A stretch of 64,000 nt of DNA from Roseiarcus sp963767245 (GTDB lineage Bacteria > Pseudomonadota > Alphaproteobacteria > Rhizobiales > Beijerinckiaceae), in NCBI GenBank assembly GCA_963767245.1, contig CAVYDG010000017.1:98148-162147 (forward strand), given 5' to 3'. A program made the translations under genes and the position numbers. This document shows positions 25,952 through 33,439 of this stretch, in pieces (within the stretch, counting starts at the first letter, position 1; every line of letters begins with the position of its first letter). The notes under the pieces are model-generated. The model had not been told where the DNA came from. It saw only the letters and a list, made by a program, of their open reading frames with translations, and searched no databases.

Positions 25952-26724
25952 CCTTCGCCTCCTTCACCACCGCCAGTCAATGACGTGAAGGCCTCGCAAA
26001 TCGAACACGCCCCCGCCCCGCTAACAATGGAATGGGAGGGGCCATCGGCGAGCACGCGCCCCTTGTGCAGCACGACCACCTGATCGTCGTCACGGATCTC
26101 GTCGACCAGGTGGGTCGCCCAAAGGACGCCTATTCCCTCCTGGGCGACGAGGCCTCGTACAACCTCGAGAAGTCCCGCGCGCGCCTTGATGTCGAGCCCT
26201 GCCGTCGGCTCATCGAGCAGCAGCATGCGCGGCCGGGGCAGGAGCGCTCGCGCGATCTCGACCCGTCGCATCTGACCGCCGGAAAGAAAGCGCACCTTGT
26301 CGCCCGCGCGGTCGGCGAGACCGACGCGGGCGAGTTGGATCGCCCCTCGCGCGCGCGTTTCACGCGCGCCGATGCCATGCAGCGCGCCGTGGTAGGCCAA
26401 ATTCTGCGCGACGCTGAGATCGGGATCGAGCGTGCGCTGCTGAAACACGACGCCAAGCAGCGCGAGAGCGGCGCCGCTATTACGCGCGACGTCGCGGCCG
26501 AAAATGCGCACCGCCCCCGACCGGCTCACATAAAGATGCGTGATCACCGAGAACAGCGTGCTCTTGCCGGCGCCGTTCAAGCCCAAAAGTACGGTGAAAC
26601 TCGCCGGCGCGATCTCGAAGCTTACTTCATCCAGAGCAACCCGGGCTCCGTAGGCATGCGACACCTTGTCGACCGAGAGCGCGCTGACGGCCGCCTTCGG
26701 CGTCACATTGGCAACGACAGTCAT
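25948..26724 (-). CDS. lutE: ATPase of the PQQ-linked (lut/ped) ABC transporter
   Basis: 258 residues from an ATG overlapping the beta-propeller stop (ATGA). The ABC domain begins LSVDKVSHAYGARVALDEVS. Walker A is VLLGLNGAGKSTLFSVITHL, the Q-loop GVVFQQRTLDPDLSVAQNLA, the signature RFLSGGQMRRVEIARAL and Walker B MLLLDEPTAGLD, with His in WATHLVDEI. This matches the ATPases that accompany PQQ-dependent dehydrogenases. It energises the permease encoded immediately downstream. In Methylorubrum, loss of the lut ABC system blocks lanthanide-dependent growth, which is why the link to XoxF in this window matters. Confidence 0.8.
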   Translation of the reverse strand: MTVVANVTPKAAVSALSVDKVSHAYGARVALDEVSFEIAPASFTVLLGLNGAGKSTLFSVITHLYVSRSGAVRIFGRDVARNSGAALALLGVVFQQRTLDPDLSVAQNLAYHGALHGIGARETRARGAIQLARVGLADRAGDKVRFLSGGQMRRVEIARALLPRPRMLLLDEPTAGLDIKARAGLLEVVRGLVAQEGIGVLWATHLVDEIRDDDQVVVLHKGRVLADGPSHSIVSGAGACSICEAFTSLTGGGEGGEG

Positions 26725-27716
26725 TGCTTCGAGATAGCGACGCCCCAAGGAAACGAACCGACGGGAATCGATTTGATCACCTTCAGCGTGGCCACGTCGA
26801 TGACCGATACGTCATTGGAGACGCCATTGGTCGACAAGAGATACTTGCCGTCCGACGTCAGCTCCAATTGCCATACGCGCTGGCCAACCAGCAAATATTT
26901 AAGCACTTGCTTGGTCGCCGCGTCGATGACCGCGACGCGATTGGCAGGGCCCAGCGCGATGAAAGCCAGTTTGCCGTCGGCGCTGAAACGAATCCCGACG
27001 GGTTGGATCTGCTCCTTCGCGAGTTCCGGCACCTCGAACGCGATCTTCTGCTTAACGACGTGCCCGATCGGATCTATGACGCTGACCGTTCCTCCGACCT
27101 CCGAGGTCACCCACAGTTCCGAGCCGTCCTTGTTGTACTCGGCGTAGCGCGGGCGGGGATCGACGAGAATATTGGCCACGATCTTCTTGTTCCGCCAGTC
27201 GATGAGATGGGCCATGCTGGTCGTTTCGGAAGTGTTGACCACGATCGAATCGTCGGGGCTGACCGCGACCCCTTCAGGTTCGACACCAACTGGAAATTCG
27301 CTGACCACTTTTCGCGTCGCGATGTCGATTGCGGTCAGCAGCGCGTCGTTTTCGTTGGCGACGAATACGTATTTTCCATCCCGGCTCACCCGCAACTGCT
27401 CGGGATCGGGGCCCGACGGCAGTTCACCAGCCTCCTTCAAGGTCTTTGTGTCGATGACCGCAATCGTATCGTCGTCGCCCAGGGCGACGAACATCAGTGC
27501 GTCGTCCTTGCTCAGTGAGATGCCGCGCGGCCTCTGGCCAGTCTTGACGGTGCGCGTGACCTCGAGCTTGTCGAGATCGATGACCGAGATCGAATTGCTC
27601 TTCTCGTTGGTGATATAGGCGGTTGCGGCGTGGGCTGGGTCCGAAAAAACGCCTAGGCTCCCCAGAATGGTGAGCGCCCCGGCGCAGTGCACAACACGGT
27701 TCATTGAAGTTTGCAT
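26721..27716 (-). CDS. lutD: PQQ-linked YVTN-type beta-propeller periplasmic protein
   Basis: 331 residues from an ATG with GGAGACCAA upstream, overlapping the preceding gene by 16 bases. The signal peptide ends near HAATA. Repeated blades follow the pattern YITNEKSNSISVIDLDKLEV, FVALGDDDTIAVIDTKTLKE, FVANENDALLTAIDIATRKV and LSTNGVSNDVSVIDVATLKV, about seven repeats of roughly 42 residues. This is the beta-propeller subfamily tied to PQQ-dependent catabolism (like PedA2 and a lut-cluster protein). Its role is not established; it may bind metal or stabilise the periplasmic complex. The lutD symbol is tentative. Confidence 0.75.
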   Translation of the reverse strand: MQTSMNRVVHCAGALTILGSLGVFSDPAHAATAYITNEKSNSISVIDLDKLEVTRTVKTGQRPRGISLSKDDALMFVALGDDDTIAVIDTKTLKEAGELPSGPDPEQLRVSRDGKYVFVANENDALLTAIDIATRKVVSEFPVGVEPEGVAVSPDDSIVVNTSETTSMAHLIDWRNKKIVANILVDPRPRYAEYNKDGSELWVTSEVGGTVSVIDPIGHVVKQKIAFEVPELAKEQIQPVGIRFSADGKLAFIALGPANRVAVIDAATKQVLKYLLVGQRVWQLELTSDGKYLLSTNGVSNDVSVIDVATLKVIKSIPVGSFPWGVAISKQ

Positions 27717-28954
27717 TTGGTCTCCGGCCTGTCGAAGCCGAGGGTGTCCAGGGTAGACGTCTGATGCAGGAAGCCTTCCTGGGGCGAAACCGAGACCGTG
27801 CCCCGGCCGTCGGTGAGCAGGATCGGTTGACGCAGCTGCTGGTTCCAGTCGCGCACGGTGAGTCCCTGTCCTTTGAACGCCCCGAGGGCGAAGCCCGGCG
27901 ACAGAAGATCGTCGTGTGTCGCCTTTGGGTCGGCTGATTTGGTGTGCGCGACTGCGTCGCCGATCAAGCGCATGGCGACCCAAGCCTGGTTGTCGCGCGC
28001 ATTCATGCCGCGCTTGAAGAGGCGCTGGAATCGGTTTTGCAATTGAACCGCGCCCCAGAATTCGTGCGAGGGGTCCCAACTCACCGGCCGCAATCCGGCC
28101 GAACCGACGACCGGTCGAGGATCCCAGGTGAGATAGGGCAGATAGCCGGCGAATACCTCGTTTTCGTCGGCCGCGACAAGTACGTCGTGATCTGGGACGT
28201 TTTGGGTAAAGACTGGCATCTGCCGCTGAACTTGGACGCTGCCGGAGTCCGAGCGTCGGCCCCCGCCAGTGTCCTGGTACACGCGCTCCTCAACTATTTT
28301 CGCTCCGAATTTCTTGGCCGACCGCCGATAAGCCTCCGCAAGCAGTTGGTCCTCCGAATGCGATCCGACCACTAGAAGCCAGCGTCTCCACTGCTTCCAG
28401 ATCAAATACTCCGCGAGCCCATCAGTGAGCATCGATCGAGTAGGCCCCACATGAATCACGGTGGCGCGACAGTCCTCTTCGCGCAAGCGGTCGTCAGGCG
28501 CGCCCGCATTGAACACCATTGCGCCAAAGGGGCGGGCCGCGTCGGCGACCGCAAGAACCTCGGCCGAGGGAAGGTCGATGATGAAATAGCGCACCCCGCC
28601 GGCCAGCATTTCTTTCAGGGACGCGATCGGATCTTCGCCTGGCGCGAGCTTGGCGTCGACGACCGAGAAGGATTGATCGAGGAAGCGGCCAGTCGTGTTA
28701 TTGTCGTCCATCGCCATGCGCGCGCCGGCGATGAAGTCGTCCGCGGGAGGGATGTCGAGGATCGAGATGGTTTCGCGAGAATGGGCTTGGTGGATGACGC
28801 CGACTTTGACCGCAAGGGGATCCGCATCGGCGGGCTGAGCCAACGCCACGAACAGAGCGAGAGCCGCGACGAAAAGAGCGCGAAGCGCCGGCCAACCATA
28901 GCAGCCAGAGGAAACGTGGGACGAGCGGTTTAGTTTTGCTTGAAACGTGAACAT
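27701..28954 (-). CDS. lutA: PQQ-linked ABC substrate-binding protein, candidate lanthanide-uptake component
   Basis: 417 residues from the ATG at 28954, with a long N region, the signal segment LRALFVAALALFVALAQPAD and then LAVKVGVIHQAHSRETISIL. Later motifs are DNNTTGRFLDQSFSVVDAKL, VRYFIIDLPSAEVLAVADAA, RRWLLVVGSHSEDQLLAEAY and LTWDPRPVVGSAGLRPVSWD. It matches the branched-chain-type binding proteins specific to PQQ alcohol dehydrogenase clusters (PedA1/LutA type). It is the first gene of the seven-gene block, 410 bp downstream of an orphan pqqA. A tandem 17-bp repeat overlaps its translation start region. The metal or alcohol ligand is inferred from homologues only. Confidence 0.78.
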   Translation of the reverse strand: MFTFQAKLNRSSHVSSGCYGWPALRALFVAALALFVALAQPADADPLAVKVGVIHQAHSRETISILDIPPADDFIAGARMAMDDNNTTGRFLDQSFSVVDAKLAPGEDPIASLKEMLAGGVRYFIIDLPSAEVLAVADAARPFGAMVFNAGAPDDRLREEDCRATVIHVGPTRSMLTDGLAEYLIWKQWRRWLLVVGSHSEDQLLAEAYRRSAKKFGAKIVEERVYQDTGGGRRSDSGSVQVQRQMPVFTQNVPDHDVLVAADENEVFAGYLPYLTWDPRPVVGSAGLRPVSWDPSHEFWGAVQLQNRFQRLFKRGMNARDNQAWVAMRLIGDAVAHTKSADPKATHDDLLSPGFALGAFKGQGLTVRDWNQQLRQPILLTDGRGTVSVSPQEGFLHQTSTLDTLGFDRPETKCKLQ

Positions 28955-28987
28955 TCCGCGGGGCAAGCCTTTCCGCGGGGCAAGCCT
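28954..28987. repeat. Two tandem copies of a 17-bp unit at the lutA start
   Basis: TTCCGCGGGGCAAGCCT occurs at 28954-28970 and again at 28971-28987. In the minus-strand mRNA this places two copies of a GCUUGCCCCGCGGAA leader immediately before the lutA ATG. No strong Shine-Dalgarno sequence is present, so the duplication may affect translation or bind a regulator. Confidence 0.75.
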
Positions 28988-29364
28988 TTTTCATCGAAGC
29001 CCTTACAAAGGTCACCCTTAGCGTCTTCGCCGAAAAAAGGGCTGGCCAACCGCAAAGACGCTCCCTTGCAACCGAGAGCCCCCGCGGCCCTCAGACCTAT
29101 CCCTAGGCAAGCTTAAATGGGATTTCCGCAGCGTCATCCAAGGACGCCGACCTCAGACAATCCTCTGCGAGCCATTGTCCGCATCGAGTGGTCGACGGCC
29201 TGCATGGCGGGCCTATCGAGGCGTTCATCGCCAGTGAAACAACCACTAGAGATAGCTTGACTCGACGCCGTAGAGATTGACCGGTGAGACCGCTCTGCGG
29301 CTCACTTGGCGGCCAGCTCTCCACGTCGATCCGCCCTGTTAGAGACGGACAGACCCGCTTACTG

Positions 29365-29442
29365 TTACATCTGCGCCGACAGGTAGGCAGTGACTTCCAT
29401 GCCTGCGCAAACTTCGACAACGACAGGGGTATTCCAGTTCAT
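29365..29442 (-). CDS. pqqA: PQQ precursor peptide PqqA (orphan)
   Basis: A 25-codon gene on the minus strand: MNWNTPVVVEVCAGMEVTAY then LSAQM and TAA. It has the invariant Glu-x3-Tyr pair (Glu16 and Tyr20 in GMEVTAY) that PqqE cross-links to begin PQQ synthesis, and the usual start of Trp, Pro and Val/Glu residues. AAGGAG lies seven bases before the ATG. No pqqBCDE follows; the next gene downstream is lutA. Some methylotrophs carry several or detached pqqA copies. It supplies the cofactor precursor for XoxF. Confidence 0.85.
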   Translation of the reverse strand: MNWNTPVVVEVCAGMEVTAYLSAQM

Positions 29443-29816
29443 GAATTGAACTCCTTGAGTTTCTCTCCTCGTGGGTCATTCGGATCCCACAAGATCGCAG
29501 ACTAGCACCGTTCGCGTGCTACGTCATCTGCTTTGAACGTTCTACCTAGGCGGCGCCCGTCTCGCACGCTCGTCCATCGAAGCGCCCGCAAGCGCGATTG
29601 GTGCGGGCAGCGTTGTCGGCGTGCAGCGCGCCGTTGAGGATAGACTGAGTCGCGCGGAGTTGCAGAAAGTGGACCTAAGGTACTGAAATCATGTCGCCGC
29701 GCGCAGAAACGCCCACCCCTATCCCTTGGGCGCCTCAATTGCTAAGTGACAATTTGCGCGGCGGCCCGTTTCGCCGGTAGGGCAGCCAGGAGATACCTCA
29801 GTTCCGGGAGGACAAT
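29443..29816. other. Divergent intergenic region between pqqA and the cytochrome c gene
   Basis: About 370 bp separate pqqA (minus) from a cytochrome c gene (plus). It should contain both promoters and is a natural place for lanthanide- or methanol-responsive control. I see no protein-coding frame or clear operator by eye. Confidence 0.5.
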
Positions 29817-30206
29817 GTGAAGCTGGTGAGTTTTTCGGTTGCGGGGGCGGCGCTCCTTGCTTCGTTGGGCGGTGGAGTGGCGCAGGACGCGGCAGCCGGC
29901 GAGAAGATCTTCGCCAAATGCAAGATCTGCCACCAGATTGGCGAGGGTGCCAAGAACATGGTCGGCCCAGTCCTCAACGGGGTAGTGGGCCGGCACTCGG
30001 GCATTTACGAGGGGTATCATTACTCTGACGCCAATAAGAATTCAGGCGTCACTTGGGATGAGGCGACCCTCAAGGAATATCTTAAGGATCCGAAGGCGAA
30101 GGTCCCGGGAACCAAGATGATCTTCCCCGGTCTGCAGTCTGACGACGACATCGCCAATGTCATCGCCTACCTCAAGCAGTTCGGCCCCGACGGCAAGAAA
30201 ATTTGA
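29817..30206 (+). CDS. Exported class I cytochrome c
   Basis: 129 residues from a GTG with GGGAGG five bases upstream. A short signal peptide (VAGAALLASLGGGVAQ) is followed by heme-binding CKICH (Cys35, Cys38, His39) and VGPVLNGVVGRHSGIYEGYH. PGTKMIFPGLQ near residue 100 supplies the Met ligand, the cytochrome c2/mitochondrial-type arrangement. It probably carries electrons from the periplasm to a terminal oxidase and may accept them from XoxG. It is divergent from pqqA and converges on the HisA-like gene 20 bp away. Confidence 0.9.
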   Translation: MKLVSFSVAGAALLASLGGGVAQDAAAGEKIFAKCKICHQIGEGAKNMVGPVLNGVVGRHSGIYEGYHYSDANKNSGVTWDEATLKEYLKDPKAKVPGTKMIFPGLQSDDDIANVIAYLKQFGPDGKKI

Positions 30207-30225
30207 TCGTCGCGACGCGGCGATT

Positions 30226-30918
30226 TCAGATGGTCTTTAGATCGGTCCCCACGATCCGCCGCTCGTGGAGCGCGGTCGCGATCAGGGCGCCGGACGCGCC
30301 CGCCGCCTTGAGCGCTGAGAGATCGGCCGGGTCGCGGACGCCGCCCGCAGCATAGATTTCGCACCCACTAGCGATCGCTCTGATCTCGGCGAGCCGCGGA
30401 AGGTCGGGGCCCGCGCCGCTGCCGACTCGGCCAAGTGTCATCACGATAATGCGGCGGGGCCAAAGCGCTGGTTCGGTCAAGATCTCGCGTGGACCCTGAA
30501 ACACGTCACCGCGAAAATCGAGCGAGAGCACGATACGCGCCGAACCGCTGTGCTGTACGATTAGGGTGCCGTCGCGCTGCGATTCGCTGCCAATTACCGG
30601 TGTGCCCAGATTGGCACCAATGAGAGCCTCGAGCGCGGCGGCGTCCGTCGCGCCGTTGTCGACCCACAATTGCAACGCTGGAAACTCTGCGCGAATGCGG
30701 CGCAGCGTGGAGAGATTATCGCCGTCGGTCTGGATCGCGTCGAGATCGGCGGCATAAAGCGTAGAAAATGGATACACGGAGAGAAGACCGTTCACGACAG
30801 CGACTGGGTCGCTGGTTGTCGAAAGCGGCGATTCGAGCGGCTGGTAGGACGCCCGATCGCCCATCCGCGCGTGAACGACCTTGCCGCCCAAGAGGTCAAT
30901 GACCGGGATGGCCTGCAA
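30226..30918 (-). CDS. HisA/HisF-like TIM-barrel protein of the H4MPT gene set
   Basis: 230 residues from a TTG with GGAGG six bases upstream; the longer frame before it belongs to the preceding gene. It reads LQAIPVIDLLGGKVVHARMG, TLYAADLDAIQTDGDNLSTL, LWVDNGATDAAALEALI, VLSLDFRGDVFQGPREIL and GCEIYAAGGVRDPADLSALK, a phosphosugar-binding half-barrel pattern like HisA. In methylotrophs such a HisA relative is conserved with H4MPT genes and is thought to act in cofactor synthesis rather than histidine synthesis. It overlaps the DUF447 gene by 23 bases, part of a five-gene minus-strand unit. Confidence 0.8.
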   Translation of the reverse strand: MQAIPVIDLLGGKVVHARMGDRASYQPLESPLSTTSDPVAVVNGLLSVYPFSTLYAADLDAIQTDGDNLSTLRRIRAEFPALQLWVDNGATDAAALEALIGANLGTPVIGSESQRDGTLIVQHSGSARIVLSLDFRGDVFQGPREILTEPALWPRRIIVMTLGRVGSGAGPDLPRLAEIRAIASGCEIYAAGGVRDPADLSALKAAGASGALIATALHERRIVGTDLKTI

Positions 30919-31495
30919 GCCTGACCTCCGAGACGCCAGGGGCGAAGACCTGCGCCGCCTTGTCTTTGAGCCAGCTCCAGGCTTCAGCCTCTGCTGGCCC
31001 AGCCGTTTTTCCGACAGTGATTTCGAGGCGGGCAAGCTCCTTCTCGACCTCGACGCGGGGCAACATGTGCAAGCGGCTCACCAGCACCGCGCCCTCGATC
31101 ACCGCCGCCTGCGCGCGATTGAAGCCTTGGAACGGGGCGTGCGAGACGCGATGCGCGACCCGACACACGAAACGAGGCCTAAGCTCATGTTCGCGGACCT
31201 CCATGACGACGAGTTCGAGGTGCGACAACGTCGACGCGAGACGCGGCGCGGCGACAAGCGTGGCGGGCGTCAGCGGCCAGTCGCGACGTCCCGTGAGACA
31301 TCCCGCAAAGACGCGCACGTCGTCCGTGAAGTTGGCGACGGCGAACGGCGCCTGACGCAGATTGTCGAGCGTCGTAGAGGGGTGAAACGGCGCCAGAATC
31401 CATCCCTCGCCTTCGGCGATCAGCCCTAGCGGCGCGAGATGGGGCTCTCCGAGCGCATTGACAGTAATGACGATGGCCTCGCGGATCAACGGCAT
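30896..31495 (-). CDS. DUF447-family protein of the H4MPT gene set
   Basis: 199 residues. The N terminus IREAIVITVNALGEPHLAPL and the flavin-reductase-like barrel (ILAPFHPSTTLDNLRQAPFA, VANFTDDVRVFAGCLTGRRD) match DUF447, a split-barrel FMN-binding-like family found in methanogens and in H4MPT-using bacteria. The C terminus is a short helical part. Its role in the pathway is not established. It lies four bases after the DHPS-like gene and overlaps the HisA-like gene, so the three are surely co-expressed. Confidence 0.78.
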   Translation of the reverse strand: MPLIREAIVITVNALGEPHLAPLGLIAEGEGWILAPFHPSTTLDNLRQAPFAVANFTDDVRVFAGCLTGRRDWPLTPATLVAAPRLASTLSHLELVVMEVREHELRPRFVCRVAHRVSHAPFQGFNRAQAAVIEGAVLVSRLHMLPRVEVEKELARLEITVGKTAGPAEAEAWSWLKDKAAQVFAPGVSEVRLAGHPGH

Positions 31496-31499
31496 CGAG

Positions 31500-32897
31500 T
31501 CACTCCTTCGCCACGCGCGAACGCAGCGTATGGCCCGCCTCGCTCAGCCTAGTCCGGTCCTCGCTGCGGCGATCGACCGCGCAGCCCCAATCCAGCGGCT
31601 CGTCCTGGGCGTAACGTTTGCCAAGCTGAAAAGCGATTTCGGCCTTCGTCAACTCGGCTCCGAGATAAAAGGCGTGAGCGCCGTCTGTTTCGACCCCGAG
31701 TTTATCGAACAGCGCAAACGCTGCCTGCGCGACAAAATGGCCGGCGCGGTTATAGACGTGAATTCCGTCCTCGGCCGCCTCTATCCGGTAATTGTCGTCC
31801 TTCACTTGCGCTGAAATCTCAGCGATCTCCCCACTCGTATATGGAAATGGCTTCTGGTCGTGGACCTGCAACAACGCCCGCCCATAGCCTCGCGGCGAGC
31901 TGTGATCCGCCGCCCCGGCGTACATGATGCGCCGCGCCGCGTCGTGCTCTTGAATCGTGCGGCGCGTGTGCGAACTCACATGGACGGTGAGCACGTTGGC
32001 GATAGTGAGCTCCGAACAGATCCCGAGCAGCAACGCCGTGACCCCGACGGAATCAGCGTCGGTCAATTCCGTCAAGTTCCCAGTGCCCATCAGCATTTCC
32101 GCGTCGGGCAGCCGTGCGCGCACATCGCGATAGCGCGAGAGCAACTCGGCAAAGCCGAAATGAATGGGATCGACAACAGGGTCGAGGATAGCGCTGAGGC
32201 CGCGCTTTTGTGCCTCTTCAGCGGCGCGATAAAGCGAGGCGAGATCACCATGCTGGGCGGGAATCAGCACTGGCCGTGCGCCGGTCTCTTCCGCGATCGC
32301 GAGGCTATGCTCGGTGAGGCTGAGGACATAATCGGCACCGGCGGCTCCGCCGCGGCGCAGTTCGTTCGGGTCAGCAGAGTCGACACTGACAGCCAATCCC
32401 CTCGCCTTCAATTCTCGCACAGCATCTTCGAGATGGGGGAATGGGGTATCCGGTAGGCACCCGAGATCGACGACGTCGGCGCCCTCGACGCGCAGGACTT
32501 CAGCGCGAGCGAGGACCGCCTCGAGGCTCATCTGCGATGCATCGACGATCTCAGCGAAGATGCGCAGCGCATGGCGCGACAAATCGAGAGCCGCGCCGGC
32601 CTTGCCGAAAAACATTGCGAGATCTTTCAATTCATCGGGGCCGCGCTGGAACGGAACGCCAAATTCCTGAGCCAAGCGTGTGAGGTCAGCGCGGCAACGG
32701 CCCGGGACGACCACACGGTCGGCGTTGATCGGGCGAGGCAGCCTGCGCATGAGGATGGTTTCGGTCATCAGCGCCGCGACCTTGACCCCTACGCTGAAGA
32801 CCGACCAGTCGAACGCCGTGGGCTCCATGCCCTGCAAGACCTTTTCGAGACGGCTCTGGGCGAGGCGGCCGGTCAAGAAGAGAATGCGATCCCTCAT
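31500..32897 (-). CDS. Dihydropteroate synthase-like protein of the H4MPT pathway
   Basis: 465 residues. It begins ILFLTGRLAQSRLEKVLQGM and has a pterin-synthase-like barrel in the middle: VEGADVVDLGCLPDTPFPHL, GLAVSVDSADPNELRRGG, ILDPVVDPIHFGFAELLSRY and MLMGTGNLTELTDADSVGVT. This corresponds to the archaeal-type dihydropteroate synthase-related family, longer than folP. It is restricted to H4MPT-containing organisms and probably assists formation of the methanopterin core. The true folP of this window is at 21812. It overlaps dmrB by four bases. Confidence 0.85.
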   Translation of the reverse strand: MRDRILFLTGRLAQSRLEKVLQGMEPTAFDWSVFSVGVKVAALMTETILMRRLPRPINADRVVVPGRCRADLTRLAQEFGVPFQRGPDELKDLAMFFGKAGAALDLSRHALRIFAEIVDASQMSLEAVLARAEVLRVEGADVVDLGCLPDTPFPHLEDAVRELKARGLAVSVDSADPNELRRGGAAGADYVLSLTEHSLAIAEETGARPVLIPAQHGDLASLYRAAEEAQKRGLSAILDPVVDPIHFGFAELLSRYRDVRARLPDAEMLMGTGNLTELTDADSVGVTALLLGICSELTIANVLTVHVSSHTRRTIQEHDAARRIMYAGAADHSSPRGYGRALLQVHDQKPFPYTSGEIAEISAQVKDDNYRIEAAEDGIHVYNRAGHFVAQAAFALFDKLGVETDGAHAFYLGAELTKAEIAFQLGKRYAQDEPLDWGCAVDRRSEDRTRLSEAGHTLRSRVAKE

Positions 32898-33439
32898 GTC
32901 GCGACTGTGCTTCGGCGCTGCGCAATGGCTTCGCCCAGTTCGGCGATCGAGTCGACCGTCGTCACGCCGGCAAACCGTCCCAGGCGGCCACGGTTCTCCA
33001 AATCAATTGGGCGCGGATAGACCTTCACCATTCCTTTCGGCGCCTCTGTCTCAAGCTCGGGCGCTGTGTCGCAGGCGAAGACAACGGTGAGGACGCGGCA
33101 TTTTCCTGCCTGGGCGAAGACATTGCTGATGAAGTCGTCTGAGATCCCGTAGACGAATTTGGCGACCGCGTTCGAAGTCGCGGGAGCGACGATCAGTGTA
33201 TGATAGATACCGTAGTAGAACTGTCCGACAGTCACCGAACTCGCCGACGTGTCGCGATAAATGCGAACGGACGGGGGCAGGTCGAGTTCCTGCTTGTACA
33301 TGCGCAGCACCTCCGCTCCCGCTTTGCTGAGGAAGAGGTCGACATGTTCGAGCTCATGGATCAGGGCCAGGCTTTCCTTCAGGAAATGACCGGATCCCGT
33401 GAGCGCCCATCCCCAGCGCGGCGTTTGGCGTTTGATCAT
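32894..33439 (-). CDS. dmrB: Dihydromethanopterin reductase-like flavoprotein
   Basis: 181 residues with the flavoprotein (UbiX/Dfp-like) fold: RWGWALTGSGHFLKESLALI at the N terminus, VDLFLSKAGAEVLRMY, YHTLIVAPATSNAVAKFVYG with the FMN-binding loop, and VLTVVFACDTAPELET. This matches DmrB, the FMN-dependent enzyme that reduces dihydromethanopterin to H4MPT in archaea and in bacteria such as Burkholderia. The start codon lies 86 bp inside the 3' end of the mfnE-like gene, an unusually long overlap. A role as the last step of H4MPT synthesis is well supported by family and context. Confidence 0.82.
   Translation of the reverse strand: MIKRQTPRWGWALTGSGHFLKESLALIHELEHVDLFLSKAGAEVLRMYKQELDLPPSVRIYRDTSASSVTVGQFYYGIYHTLIVAPATSNAVAKFVYGISDDFISNVFAQAGKCRVLTVVFACDTAPELETEAPKGMVKVYPRPIDLENRGRLGRFAGVTTVDSIAELGEAIAQRRSTVAT

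Noticed and set aside
29103..29420. Minus-strand open frame of 105 codons overlapping pqqA
   Set aside because: Uses the wrong frame across pqqA, has no homology pattern, and its start lies within the pqqA gene.
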